A DNA stretch of 64,000 bases from Dermanyssus gallinae. Its lineage: Eukaryota > Arthropoda > Arachnida > Mesostigmata > Dermanyssidae. Below the pieces are notes generated by a model, which saw only the letters and a program-made list of their open reading frames with translations, did no database searches and had not been told where the DNA came from. Each line of letters starts with the position of its first letter. The first letter of the stretch is position 1. Both the position numbers and the translations under genes were made by a program. Shown here one piece after another: positions 34,037 through 46,006 of this stretch. Location: the NCBI GenBank assembly GCA_003439945.1, contig QVRM01002436.1, positions 1 through 64,000 on the forward strand. The letters run 5' to 3'.

Positions 34037-34155
34037 ATGTATTCGACCGACTCGGCATCGCTGCTACCTGTCGCAGTCTCGGCAATCGTATCTCTGCTCT
34101 CCGTGGTCTCGCTGCTTCTGCTTGCAATTGCTGCTGGCATCTTCTCCAGCTTTAC
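34037..34155 (+). CDS. Possible exon with one transmembrane segment
   Basis: The ATG at 34037 opens MYSTDSASLLPVAVSAIVSL followed by LLSVVSLLLLAIAAGIFSSF, a strong hydrophobic helix. The frame runs into a good donor (AC|GTATGT at 34156). In-frame stops lie just upstream of the ATG. Layout (short polar start, helix, then splice site) is similar to a type II or type III membrane protein. No homology is recognised and no partner exon was found. Confidence 0.3.
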
Positions 34156-34427
34156 GTATGTAATTACGACACACAGATCTCTCCATCTTACGCCGGCTTA
34201 CCTCTCTTATATTCTCCTCCGACTCTCGTTTTCTCTTTTCTCCATTACTCGATTACACGGCCGATCAGAATGACACAATTCCCCTAGCCACCTATACATG
34301 TGTTATAGTAGAGGTTTTCTGATTATACCTAAAAGAAACTCGTACTAGCAGATTTGGGCTATTAACTCAATTTTCCAGCCACAAATATGGCCCGAATGCA
34401 CTTCAAGGCGCCAAGTTAAGAAAAATT

Positions 34428-34592
34428 CAATAGATGATAAACCATACCGCTGAGAGTCAGCGGCCATACTGCCACAAGGACTGTTGGGAAACCCTATTTA
34501 TCTCAACATGTCTGGCCCTCAGTGCTTTAAATATATGCCTCAATGATAAATTCCAAGCCCCTAGGACGGAGGATAGTCCAGATTTATAAACA
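34428..34592 (+). mobile_element. SINE copy, 5' truncated
   Basis: It starts AGATGATAAACCATACCGCTG and continues GAGTCAGCGGCCAT, CCACAAGGACTGTTG, CAACATGTCTGGCCCTCAGTGC and GGACGGAGGATAGTC. It is the same family as 190-405 and 62160-62345. It ends at the GGATAGTC block without the inverted arm seen in A and B. Confidence 0.75.
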
Positions 34593-35243
34593 ACCTCTTT
34601 TTTTCCTCCTTTTCAACCAACAGCATGTTTTTAATTTTAGATCCCGCAGTGACATCTGTATTTGTGCTGTTTTGTTCTATTTAGGGAACACTTCAGAGAG
34701 CAAAAGCAATAATTTATTTTAAAGCATCTACATTCGTCTTCAAGGGCTAGTGGAGTCGACCGCGATTGAATAAAAAGAGCATATAATTATCTAACCGGGA
34801 AAATCCAACCCGTCGATCAAGCTGTAACTCAAGGAGAACAGTGTAGGTGTCTATATGTGTGTTCTCTGAATTATTCTTTGACCTGCAATCCTAGCTAGGC
34901 TTTGTCTTTTGTCTTTGTTGAAAGTGTAAGCGTAAACATGAGGTGTATAAGCGAGCGCAAGAAAAGAGAATCTGAACAGTTACAGGTACCGTGGATTTTA
35001 GTAGCCGGTGTGTCCGAGTAACGGTTGGTAGACCCATCACCCCTTAGTAGTTTGTAGTAATGCTAACAGCACTTCCCTGCTAGGGGGGGGGGGAGGAGGA
35101 CATGACTGGTTTTTAGTGGGTTGGAGCCACACTTGCAGTTGAGTACAATTCTGCAGTGGTGACCATGTCTGCGTTCCGCATTATCCGGTAAGTTGGTAGA
35201 CCCACTAGAACGGACCGCAGTTCAATGCGTCCATTCCTACAGA

Positions 35244-35430
35244 GTGTTGAGCCCGGTGACGTGGTGTATTTGTGTGCGCCTTGCGTCCGGAGGAGACACA
35301 GAGGTGCACATAGGGTTCGATCCCCACCCTTGCACTTTTGTATGCATAGGGTCCGTCTTACAAAGCAATGCGAAATCAATTCCGTGGGCGTTAAATGTTA
35401 ACCGAGATTCAGCCCGAAGAAATGGTCACA
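35244..35430 (+). mobile_element. SINE-like element with tRNA-derived head
   Basis: A consensus B-box (GGGTTCGATCCCC, 35312-35324) stands about 55 bases after a GTGACGTGGTGTATTTG stretch in the place of an A-box. The head is similar to that at 51350. The flanking bases do not fold into a clean tRNA cloverleaf, so a SINE head is preferred to a tRNA gene. Confidence 0.45.
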
Positions 35431-35449
35431 CGGAGTGAACTACAAACCA

Positions 35450-36280
35450 AAACCCTATGCACAACAGTCGGACCCATTGCAAGCGTATAGTGCTATATTA
35501 GCTCGGGTATTATAAGTATTATATTTTATTGGTTAATATAACAACCATACTAAATTGAGTATTGTGGCTGATTAGTTTTTGATAGAGACGAATTAGAGAC
35601 GTCTGTACAGAACAATAAGGCAATTACTTTGTTCAGACCTAAGTTAGGCTAGGTCTAATAGACCGTTATGAACGCGACGTTATCAGCAACCTCCTCTGGC
35701 GCCCCCACCGAGCGTTAAATGCATGCACCAACCAGACACACCATGGCAGACCAAAGCTGCGCAAGCACAGGCCACATCGACCGCTTACCCTAAACGCCAT
35801 TCCGGGGGCGGAGTCTCCAAACACCAACCCCCAGGCCAACCTGCGATGAGCCGTTTATAAGACATGATCCTTCACTGTATGTGTCATGCAGACACCCGCC
35901 TGCCACCGCGCCCACCCCATGGCTAGAAATCTCTACACCTCAGTCGAGAGGATCAACAAAGCCCTTCATTCAGGATGTTTTAGAATCATGCCTGAAAAGG
36001 GTTTATTCTTAACAAAAGCATTACTAACGATTTCCACGTTAAATATTGTAAATATGTGGACGGCCTTGCTCTTATTCGACACAAGATGCCGGTGGTTAAC
36101 CTACTAGCAGAAGGCGGTATCTCTGTGCCACTCACATTGTTTGCTTGTCGGACACGTTTGTCACGGGGGCGGCCGATCTCTGTACAGCTCTGCACGAGAA
36201 ACATTCCGTTGCCCCCGATGATTTGAATCGGCCTTCCCCGCCGCCGTACATCCGCCTCGGCATCTCAAAGGAGGACATAC
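35450..36280. other. No gene recognised, possible 5' part of an R2-like element
   Basis: A frame at 36145-36432 is open (ISKEDILFLLLPRHLRDF) and merges into the RT region that follows, so the last part may be its upstream domain. The rest shows nothing. Confidence 0.4.
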
Positions 36281-36289
36281 TCTTTCTGC

Positions 36290-36690
36290 TACTACCGAGG
36301 CATCTCCGGGACTTCGTAGCCGATTGTCAGGAAAAGCAGCAAGAAACTAGCCGACGCCTTTGCGGTAGTCGACGTCATTCACAGAGCCCTCCCTTCAGCG
36401 CTTGTCAACCTCGAATTCTACAACGTTTTTAACACATAGAGGCGGAGCTCCGCGCTTAGGATAGTACGCGATTAGGTGCCAGATTTTTTACCATGTAAAA
36501 CTCATCTTTTGTTCCACGGGTGACAGGATCTATTCAGCGAAATAGACAAGGCAACCCGCTCGGATCCGCTGGTCCGCCATTGGTCAAATTGTTCACGTCT
36601 GCATTTAACGCATAGTACATAGACGATGGTCTGTTGGCACGTGACCTACAGATTAAAAGCAACCCCCTTAAAAATGTTTTTAATTTAAGG
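36290..36690 (+). pseudogene. R2-like LINE RT fragment
   Basis: Plus-strand pieces read ALVNLEFYNVFNT (RT motif A with Leu-Glu-Phe in place of an Asp-containing motif), then GSIQRNRQGNPLGSAGPPLV (motif B, QG-(N/D)-PLG) and YIDDGLLARDL (motif C). The QGDPLG and Y(L/I)DD forms are usual in the R2-like elements that carry DGRRPDG-type endonucleases, matching the fragments at 25.4 and 59.5 kb. The loss of the motif A aspartate and an in-frame stop just before YIDD show decay. Confidence 0.65.
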
Positions 36691-36699
36691 TGACCAACA

Positions 36700-38650
36700 G
36701 ATTATCTCATAATTAGCTGATATTCGGCGCGTTTTCGACTTTACCATGATTTTAAATGATTAATATAATTATTTAATATTAATCATTATATAATCATGAG
36801 TGTGAGGTTTTTGTTCGTCGTCACCCTCTGGGTGATTCCGTCGTAGACGTCGTGCAGACTTTTTGTCCCTGTTGCTTCGCCGCCCCGAAGGAAAATCTAG
36901 AATTATTACTAGTTTTCCGTTTCCTAGTGAATTCCCGCGAATGAGCCGCCATAGATAGGCACGGAGGCAAGCTCTGGCCGATGTGCCAACGACTCCCCCT
37001 AGTAGGGTCACATCAGGTTCTTACTAAAAACATCCTTTTCGACTAGCCGTCTTGAACACCCATTGCGGAGCTGCGACCTTCCAGACGAACCAGCCGCGCT
37101 AGAAACTGTAAACTACCTAAACGCTGAGGCCATAACCCAACTGCTCAATCGTTAATTATCATCTAATATATTATAATTAATTATAATCTTCATACGTCAA
37201 ACGACTGGTGCCTTTGCCAGTGTTCCTTGGTGGCACCGGATTTTCAAACACGTTAGCAATGGCTGGCCCAGCATTGGTCACTTTCATGCTCGCTTCATCC
37301 GAGATAGTCTGCCAGCTACTCTTCGGCGACGCGTGAGGCAGCTTAACATCGTTTCGCAGACCACATAACAACTGCTACATCTTTGGCAACGGGTACAGTA
37401 CTTGAAGGCCCCCCGGAACCAAACACAACGGTGAACGGCGTACGGAACAGTGACATAATCGGTCCCAACGCCCCTAGGCCAGGGCATTGGTGCGTTTCAA
37501 GCGAGCTAAGCAGTCTAAGCTATGCAAATATTCACTCCATTCACTACAGCAGCGGACGGACGTCTCGACGCCACATTCGGAGTTAGCTAAGACTGGTCAT
37601 TTTAGTCTAGTTATGAAATATTAAGCAAGCCCTCTAAGCCACATTCAGAGTAAAACAATGTGGAAACAATAATATTTGCTCTTTATTATTATGCTTGCAG
37701 TTTATTTAATAATAATCGTTTTAATAATGATAATATAATAAGAAAAATAATGTTAATGTTATTATTATTGAGAAACTGTACGTTCGAGACTGCACATTTT
37801 AATGTCTAGTGTTTTACTACGGTGTTTGTCTGACATGGCCGACAGCTCCCTTTGAGCTCAGTCTAATATTTGTACATGATCATTTTGTTAGGTGTCGGAT
37901 GGAAACGATTATTTTTGGACACAAGGTTGTCTCGCTCTGACACAGCCTTAAGGCGAGTCCGATGAACGAAGTGGTCAGCGTGGCGCTAAATCAACGGCGA
38001 AAGAGGTACGACCGTTTTCCTTTTTAGTCCTTTTGCCAGACTAAAAGGTCTATGACGGTCGACCAACTCTACTTTGACGGGAGCACTAATAAGTCTTCAC
38101 CTAAGCGCAAAGTTGTAATGGGCGCTCAGATTGAAACACTTAACGTAATTTACCTTATACGTTAGTTTGAACATTGTTAACTACATCTAGATTTCTTATA
38201 TGCTGATGCGAGAGTCACTTTAGGGTTTTAAGCACTTTGGTATAAAAGACAACGTAGACTAGCTACGGTCAAGGTTCAAGCTTTATTAGAAAGCACTTGC
38301 ATGACGTTACGTCTGAGAGATAATGTTAGCCAATGTTAGACTTCCGGCATCGTCAATATGAGACACACCACTTTTTATCACTTTTGGCATAACTTGGGGG
38401 CAATTTTTCAAAGCTCCCGAGATGTCCGTGGTGGAACGGTATAGAACGACAATGTTTAAATACCTTGCTGTCAGCGCCGCCGAGTCGCTTTCGTCCATCC
38501 AAATTGTGTCTGCCAAACGATGCGCACTAGCTCAAATACGTTCCACGTACGATTCCAACCAAAAATAATCCCTATCCTGTAGTGTTGCATTCCATCTTTC
38601 GCTCGATCTTTATGTGGGTATATTTATGCGTGTTGTTGTCACAGTCTTGC
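36700..38650. other. No gene recognised
   Basis: Frames at 36769-37011 and 37177-37371 (minus) are open but carry no known motif. 37150-37190 and 37600-37780 are very AT-rich. Confidence 0.5.
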
Positions 38651-38653
38651 AGG

Positions 38654-38758
38654 ACTCTCACAGGACAGAAATCTGCATATTATCTGTAACTCTTACAAGA
38701 CAAAAATCTGCATATTATCTGTAACTCTCACAGGACAAAAATCTGCATATTATCTGCA
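38654..38758. repeat. Tandem repeat, three 35-base units
   Basis: Units start at 38654, 38689 and 38724 and each contains AAATCTGCATATTATCTG. They differ by one or two bases. Confidence 0.95.
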
Positions 38759-39129
38759 TTACCGAGTGGGTCCGTATCACATACGTTTAGTGAGGCGTTC
38801 CGCTCCGCCTGCTCAAACATGGATCAAATGTTTTTATCATATTAAGTATAAAACATTGCTACGAGTAGTGTTGTCAGCTGCTTTTTGTATTAAGTCATTC
38901 AAGAGAGACAGTGCAACAATGTCTTCGTAAGGGTCAGATCGGCAGATGCATGATACTTTGTATGCGCTTGATAACACAGCCGACAGCTGCACGCTGTAAT
39001 AGATAGGTCTACAGAATGCTAATAGTTGTTGACGCCTGAGCTGTCTCGCGACATTGTGCACTTTTTAGGAAAATAGGCTCCAACTATGCTGACAAAAACG
39101 TGTGCAAAAACGGCCAATTCAATAAAGGG

Positions 39130-39131
<2 letters not shown>

Positions 39132-39171
<40 letters not shown>
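39132..39171. repeat. (TA)n microsatellite
   Basis: About 19 TA units with one TG. Confidence 0.97.
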
Positions 39172-40104
39172 TGCCACGCGAACGTAATACTTGCTGCTAT
39201 CATCCTTTTCACAAAATACCCTTGACGTCATCGTCACATACAAGTTTTTGTTCAAACGTCCAATAAATGTGTTAAAATGTCATTAATTACACGAACTTAC
39301 ATTATCATTACATCAGTATAAATATTCTCATTATTGAGATCACTATTACATCATAACATTACATTATTTGGTTAACGTATGATTGCATCTGCCAGTAATA
39401 TCGAGTCAAAGAATTGGGCATACGACGCTCGTAACGGTGTTGAAAATACGCTACCTCATTTTTGTGGTGTGCTTAAAGAACACAACGACAACCACTTCTT
39501 CTGCTGCAATCTCTGGCACTGCTCTGCAAGTATGGTGCTACTGTACAACGAAAACTACGAATGTAGTTTCGCTTCGGCACACATAGTAATGCCTGATAGC
39601 ATATAAGATCTCAGCTGCCTCCTAAATGCCCGGCCAGGTGTTCCAGTCGAATACAGAATCGTTATCGAAGTCGCGTCCTAGACCGCAGGAAGCATTAAGG
39701 GCAGAGGGGATAGAGATTCCATGCGTATTTGATAAAGGGTGGGAATAGATATCATCTACGCACGGGTTTGGCATCTGTAGATAATTCTGGGGGAAAAATG
39801 CGTTCCCAGCTGAATTGGCTTTGCAGCCGAGCGTTAGGTCTCTATGATTCGTCTATTACTACCTCAAGCTGACTTGGCGCTGCCGAGAAGAGCTATTCGG
39901 TTTCAGGGCGTTTGGCTAACATTGTTTAAAACTGAGGAAAAATATTCCTTAAAGAATAAATGTTATAGTAGGCGACAAGTTGGCAACTATTTCTGTAGTA
40001 CGACCATAGGACTAACCGTACTATGCGCTGTAACCGCCTATTCCTTAAATGAGACGCACACCAACTGTGTCTTTATTTACAGGACACAGTGCTAACAATA
40101 TTTA

Positions 40105-40146
<42 letters not shown>
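40105..40146. repeat. (TC)n-(TA)n compound microsatellite
   Basis: Seven TC units followed by about 14 TA units. Confidence 0.97.
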
Positions 40147-40148
<2 letters not shown>

Positions 40149-40284
40149 AGCAAATTATGGCGGGCGTACTAAACTGCCAATGGCTTATCTAGTTAAAATT
40201 GCGTTACATTATTGCTATCCCGCGTTCGTATTTTCAAAGATTTTCTGAGTATTGTACGCTACTACAATATTATTACAGTTGCAT

Positions 40285-41118
40285 TTACTGGTTTTTTGAT
40301 GTGCTTTGAGAAATTGTGGTTCGTCGAGAATATGACTCCAAGATGCCGGTAACATTGGCAGTAGGCAGTGTTGGCCTATTAAGTGCGTAGTAGCTTAGCT
40401 CGGAAGAGCCGTGTCCTAAAACGGGACAATTATGAACGAAGAATTGCGCACCGTTGTTAATGTTAATTAACGCCCACGGCGTACCGCAGTGTTGTGTGCG
40501 CTGATGGGGACTCAGGCGCACTATATATTTTAAAGTCATCTTGCACAAACTATATTTAAGACTCGGTAGTGTGGTATATAGAGTTGCATATCTAGAACAA
40601 AGAAATCTGCGCCAAAGCGGAGAGACGCAGCTCCCCTGCGGCACGCCAGACAGTGTCGCGTGGGGGCTGATTAAGGCGTCCCTGACTTGACTCGAAAAGA
40701 CCAATTGTGCAAAAACTCAGCGAACCATTCGCAGGTTTGCGAATGGACTTCGAGCGCTTTTAGTTTGTTGACTAGAATCCTATGATCGACCCTGTCGAAG
40801 GCACTTTTCAGACCAAAATAAATACAGTGGACATGATTGTTGGCGCATATGTGTTACTTTCAGCCGTGCGTCATTTCTACTAGTTACGTATGCGTGGATG
40901 AATCGACGACGCACAATACTATGTTATGTCGCATAAAATAACTTGGTTACGGTTATATTGTTATAACTTGTATAGTTTCTGACTAGAACCTTCTCAAAAA
41001 CAGTGCGGCCGGTAGAGCACTCCGACACAAGACGATAATTCTCGACACGTTCCTTGGGCCCCCTCTCATATATGGAGGTCACAATGCTTTGCTTAAAAAA
41101 TAAGGATTTTGGAGTCAT
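40285..41118 (-). pseudogene. Jockey/CR1-like LINE RT fragment
   Basis: From high to low coordinates on the minus strand: IVTSIYERGPKERVENYRLV (the PI-x-K-x-Y-R-P region), TVFEKVLVRNYTSY, YFGLKSAFDRVDHRILVNKL (motif A, with a Gly-Leu in place of the first Asp), CEWFAEFLHNW and LSGVPQGSCVSPL (motif B). Order and spacing are right for the fingers and palm of RT. The YADD part and C-terminus are missing or decayed. Several frame breaks are present. Confidence 0.8.
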
Positions 41119-41227
41119 TATACGATCGTTCGAAGGTACATTTCAAAGGCTCCGTTACTAATACGGGCAATCTTTTTAAGATCGACATAATGCCATGTGG
41201 CTGTATCTGGGTTTTAAACGCAGCATC

Positions 41228-41231
<4 letters not shown>

Positions 41232-41270
<39 letters not shown>
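41232..41270. repeat. (TA)n microsatellite
   Basis: About 19 TA units. Confidence 0.97.
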
Positions 41271-41272
<2 letters not shown>

Positions 41273-41594
41273 AGTAAATAACCACTCTACCTATGACAAT
41301 AAAAAAACAAGTGCACACCTCGGCCAGCTCGGGTAGGATGGAACACCGAGTTGGTTCTATGTGTAGCTAAATAGCCGTTTGATGCATATACAGCCGCTTC
41401 GTGTAGCCGATTTTTTTGCCTAGAACAAAATGTATGTACGTGGAAGCGGTAAATGTAATGTCAAGATTAACGCTGAGGCAGACTTATAGGTATTGTAGGT
41501 ATATTTGCAAAAAGATCCAAAGTTTCTTGTTATTTTCTAAAGCGCCTCTGTGCGTTGCTTGTGGGCCGATCAGTACATATAGGTTGCGTAGTGT

Positions 41595-41628
41595 CCCTCT
41601 TGCTGGCGGTAGTTACAACCAGCAAGGG
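41595..41628. repeat. Short hairpin 1
   Basis: CCCTCTTGCTGG (41595-41606) pairs with CCAGCAAGGG (41619-41628) around a 12-base loop. It stands 18 bases before a second, longer hairpin. Confidence 0.8.
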
Positions 41629-41646
41629 CGCAATACTGCAAAGGGA

Positions 41647-41698
41647 GCATTGCTAGAAAAAAGGCGCCGTAGTGCGGCGCTATTTTTTCTAGCATTGC
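41647..41698. repeat. Short hairpin 2, near-perfect
   Basis: The left arm 41647-41669 and right arm 41675-41698 pair over about 22 bases, including CTAGAAAAAA/TTTTTTCTAG and GCGCCG/CGGCGC, with a 5-base loop. It may be a fold-back transposon remnant or a small hairpin RNA source. Confidence 0.85.
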
Positions 41699-41799
41699 TT
41701 ACCTGTTCGCAAAACATACTTGGCCATTCCGCACTTATAGCACAAAGAGCTTTGGGGGAAGGAGGGTGCAGACCCGAGCCTATTGCTCAAAACTAAGCC

Positions 41800-43550
41800 A
41801 TTTTAAGCACTGGGAGACATTCATCAAGATTAGCCGACCCGATGCCGCGCTGTAGCCTCTAATGCGAATCTCAACACGCACGAAGAAGTCTAGTCTTCCC
41901 GCGTCAATTAAGAAGTGTTAAGAACCATGGCTTTCCTCTCCGTACCATCGCGTGTTAGGGCCTCGAGCAAATCGTCTGCATCCGTCGCTTCATCGAGATC
42001 TCTGGCAGTTAGCGCCTGGCAGTTAGCGGAATATGTTTGTACGATTGCCGTTAACGAGCTCTTGTCGTTATTTCCTCGGGCAAGGTCGTCGTAGCGTTTG
42101 GAGTCGATACCTTAGCAAGTAGTTTTACTTTGCTAGACGCCAGACGCTAGCTCCTGCTTCCCAGATTAATGGTGATTGAGATAGTCGTTGGCGTGTGCTC
42201 TTTACTCCGGACAGGTTCTATTGCGCTACCCTGTCCCGTGGTGACCCAGAGTTCCAGCGCTATCTTAGGCAAGACCAGGTTGGACTGGATTCGAAGCCCT
42301 TGCGCGGCCTAAAACGAGCCGACTTTCACAAAGATAAGGCAGAGCGTTCAGTAACGCAGAGAGAAAACTGATTTTACCAGTCTTGTTACAGGCTGGCTCT
42401 TCTTATATCGCTTGCCTCCGTATCTTCCTTCGGCTCGGAGTTTTCAGTGACTTCCTCTGCTCGTGTAAGACCAGCGCAGCGCATGCGAGGGACCTGATTG
42501 ATTGGTCGAGAGAGGTGGTGGTGACTTGCAGGGGAGGCGCTCGGTGCTGGAGCGATTAGACCGATCACACTTCAAGGCCCCGGCCCAGCCTTTGTAAATT
42601 CGCACCAGCGTCGACACCTAAGTTGAACGCAATTATATGTTACACAGTACCTGTGAGGTATTTAAGGCGCGTGTTAGATTGCTCAGTAATGTGGTTACCG
42701 AATGCGATTATTCAATCGATTTAAAACCTCAGGTTTTCGAACTTTTGACTTTAGAGCGAAGTTAGCATCTAACCGCTCAAGGTGAAGGAGTGCTGGCAGC
42801 TAATCAGGAATCTTAATTTTTTTGTCGGCTAAGACCCTACTATCAACTAGCTACTAACTTTATCGATCTAACTAACTTCGTAATACGAATTAACAGACGA
42901 CGACGCAGTACAAGACGTACAGGAAAAGAGAAAGCAAGACCCGCATCGGTCACACTTATTCTGGAACTTGCTTTTGTCAAACATTACACAGACAAACAAT
43001 ACAGGCACACAGAACATAGAACCTTGGTCGGCAAAACATCAACGATGTGATTTGCCGCAAAAACCTCTACTTTACCGTGCCGAACTGTGCGTTTATCCAG
43101 GCACCAGTCAGATGCCCCACTAAGGCCGCCACAATGTACTATAATAATGCGGTGAAGATGACGTGTCCTCTAGTTAGAAGCAGTGCATGACAACTCGGAT
43201 CGAAGTATGTACCTTGTCAAATTCTGGCTGTGCTCTGGTGCTACCAGACGCAAAACATGCTTTAGATTATCGGTCGATAATGTCTGTATTAATCACGCGT
43301 AGGGCAGACCATGTTCCTTCGTTTGGCCCCAGATGTCATGACTATTAACGAGAAACTTCGCATTTGCTGCACAACTAAGGTGCGACAACATACCGCTTCG
43401 TAAAGTTGCGCTGTCTTCGTGGCCGGCATGTTGTATAACGAACCGTAGTTTCTGGTAACGAGCCAACGTAGTTAAAGTGAGCCGGCCAGAAGAGTAAGTG
43501 AACAACTACTCCGAGGTCGATACGTCCACCCGGGCAGCGCAAGGCGAAGT
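41800..43550. other. No gene recognised
   Basis: No domain, repeat family or RNA signal was noticed. The frames are short. Confidence 0.5.
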
Positions 43551-43557
43551 TTGAGTA

Positions 43558-43791
43558 ATGGCATCGACTGCTCGTAATGATGGCGCTGAGGTCGGCGGTG
43601 ACAATCGCTACTTGCACTGCCTAAGGAGTTGCTTCTCGGTCTATTTGTCTTGGTTTGTTCTTCCAGAACGAAACTTGTCAATTGCAATTTGTACTTCAAC
43701 AGTTCTAGCTGTAGTAGTAGTATTGGTTATCGTTGCTCTAATAGTCGACGAAAATAAGCGACACAAGTATGTAGCAGGAGGGCCCTATTAG
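43558..43791 (+). CDS. Possible membrane-protein exon
   Basis: A 77-codon frame holds a helix (ICTSTVLAVVVVLVIVALIV) followed by charged DENKRHK, a typical stop-transfer end. A possible donor (CACAA|GTATGT) lies at about 43767. The shape resembles a single-pass protein, and the helix is followed by a splice-like site as at 34.1 kb. No family is recognised, and simple GTA/GTT repeats could give the same hydrophobic run by chance. Confidence 0.25.
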   Translation: MASTARNDGAEVGGDNRYLHCLRSCFSVYLSWFVLPERNLSIAICTSTVLAVVVVLVIVALIVDENKRHKYVAGGPY

Positions 43792-43989
43792 AGACGCCAC
43801 CGTCGAAGACGCACGATATCGGGCAACACTGGCGGTAACAGCAAAGGGCCCCAACATCCACGCTAGACGCCTAAATATTAGTTCCCAACGGGCGTCTACT
43901 TTGTTCTGTGGAGCTCTGCTTAGTTATCGGAGGTATTCGCTGTTGTACAACAGTACAGATACATGCAATGCTGGGCATAGATTATTCTC

Positions 43990-44910
43990 AGTAGTCAGCC
44001 CCCCCCCATCGTCGACGGTTGAGCATTTGGCGAGGTAAATCCTCCGTCTGGCCAATGCTAGGGGTGTACAATCTCAAGGCAGCCCTACAGAATGGCACAG
44101 CGCCAGGTCCAATACTTGTCGGATTGATTAACTCAGTGTCAGCAAACAGTGACTTCGGTGAGAAGTACGACATGGAGGTGTACGTAGCAAAGAGCCGACG
44201 AGAGCCGAGAGGATCTCACAAAAACGTTATTGCTTTCAAATGGTCGGACAAGGACGATATATTATGCTTTATTGAGCCACTCTGGCCCCATGTCCCGGAC
44301 TGCAAAATAGTTTGTCACACCCTATGGAAGGGAAACCATTTCCTACAGAATCAACCCACCCCCAGAAATAAGGTGGTTAGGAACACCCCAGCTCCACTAC
44401 GAGCTCTCTATGCCAGAATGATTTCTTACACTCAAGCATAAAAACGATTTCTTCACTCGGGTCCTAAAGAAGGGCACGGCCAGTACTTGCAGCTCTTTTA
44501 GTATAGAGTGTATCCAGACAGCGACGGCTGAAGTGGACGTCAAAAGAGCTCCAAGAAAGAGCATTAGGCGAATTCTGTCTAACTGTGCAAGGGACTGCTG
44601 ATGCCACAATTACATTTCTACAACAAATATAGGAGAAGGCATTCCTGGGCTTGACAGCCTATGCTCACAGTCTCACAGACTAACACTGTCATAATCAGTC
44701 CATTAAGCCCAACGGCATTCTCAAAGGACGGAGCCCCGGAAACGGCGTTCAGCGTTGGATTTTTCAAGAAACCTCGGGTAGGCGACCATTCAAGCTTACT
44801 AATGCCTTCCGAGGAAGCTCAACAGCTTCTAATGACATATATATCCTGGTTAAACCCAGTCCCTAGTCGACGAAATGATCTCAGTAGCCCAATGGTCCTC
44901 AGGGTATAGT
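43990..44910 (+). other. Open frames, possible decayed element
   Basis: A 140-codon frame (44019-44441) includes LKAALQNGTAPGPILVGLI, which recalls the start of LINE RTs (NGTAPGPDG...), but no later RT motif follows in any frame. It is recorded as a weak candidate only. Confidence 0.25.
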
Positions 44911-45389
44911 GCACGCGACAGACCAACTTGGTACTTTAAAGTCGAAAAACAACGGCAAAGGCAAATGGCCATTAATAAATACAAAATACATACAAAAGGC
45001 GCCCCTTAAAAGACGGCACTACTTTTATTCGACATAGACCTGTCATAAATGGTTTGTATTAATAATAGTAATGTCCTGCAGGTGCGCAAATTGTGCGTAA
45101 ATTGAGTTAAACTAGGCGTCTCAAAGCAAACCTTGGGGTTTCACCATACTATTCGAAATATATTAATTTACCTCTTCGATAGCCTTTTGCACGTCGATGA
45201 TTTAACGCTACTCATTATTAGATACACCGACGAGTTTTAAATTCATCTATGAGGACAAAACGGTGGGGGCTTGCAGTTCTTGCCGAGTTCTATCAAACCT
45301 CATATTAAGTACATAACATTTTGATAGACCATGCATACATATATAAGTGTATACAACAGAAAGGGGGGTCGGAGATTGTTTTTTAAAAA

Positions 45390-45470
45390 AAGGACTGTTA
45401 GGGAAACCCTAGATATCTTAACATGTCCGGCTCTCGGTGCATTGAAGATATACCTCAGGTCTTGTTTTCT
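45390..45470 (+). mobile_element. SINE fragment (body only)
   Basis: AAAGGACTGTTAGGGAAACC and the following ATCTTAACATGTCCGG, CTCTCGGTGCATTGAAG and TACCTCAGGT match 290-365 in copy A. Both ends are lost. Confidence 0.75.
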
Positions 45471-45583
45471 CAGAAGGTCATTTCCGACGGACATAGATTA
45501 ACATAACACACACTTCTCTGAAATGCCCTACCTGCTCAACCTCATACTTGCGCGGAGCGTCCATGCATACGTGCACACACACC

Positions 45584-45585
<2 letters not shown>

Positions 45586-45629
<44 letters not shown>

Positions 45630-45639
45630 ATATATATAT
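45586..45639. repeat. (TA)n microsatellite
   Basis: About 42 bases of (TA)n, then ACCA, then a further short (TA)n. Confidence 0.97.
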
Positions 45640-45805
45640 TGACCACGAATGATTGATTACATTGAATTTTGAAAGATGAAGCTGAAAAGATATATCAGCA
45701 CCGAGAATGCAAAATGCTCTATATATATATATATCATGAACCATTTGCGGCTATGTGTCTTCCAGTGTGCTGTCCTGCGCCCGAACGCGGGTTCATATAT
45801 AACTG

Positions 45806-45911
45806 GTGTTCGCTCTTAGCCTTCACTCGCTGTCTCTGCTCATGATCGCTGCTCCGGTGCTGGTCGGCCACGTTTGGCCAGGCGTCGTACTCACCCACAT
45901 TGGCACTCAGT
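45806..45911 (+). other. Possible first exon with hydrophobic start (weak)
   Basis: The ATG at 45842 gives MIAAPVLVGHVWPGVVLTHI, followed closely by a consensus donor (GTAAGT at 45914). It could be a signal-peptide exon, for example of the receptor whose TM3 exon is at 50080, but no link is shown. Confidence 0.15.
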
Positions 45912-45958
45912 TTGTAAGTACTCTGTATCTGCTACACAAATTTATATCGTTGAGCATA

Positions 45959-45963
45959 TGTGC

Positions 45964-46001
<38 letters not shown>

Positions 46002-46006
46002 GCACA
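45959..46006. repeat. Perfect palindrome around (TA)n
   Basis: TGTGCG, 36 bases of (TA)n and CGCACA form a 48-base perfect palindrome, able to extrude as a cruciform. Confidence 0.92.

Noticed and set aside
35244..35330. Functional tRNA gene
   Set aside because: There is a good B-box, but the arms do not pair into a cloverleaf; a SINE head fits better.
38654..38758. CRISPR-like array
   Set aside because: The three 35-base units are contiguous without spacers, in a eukaryotic setting.
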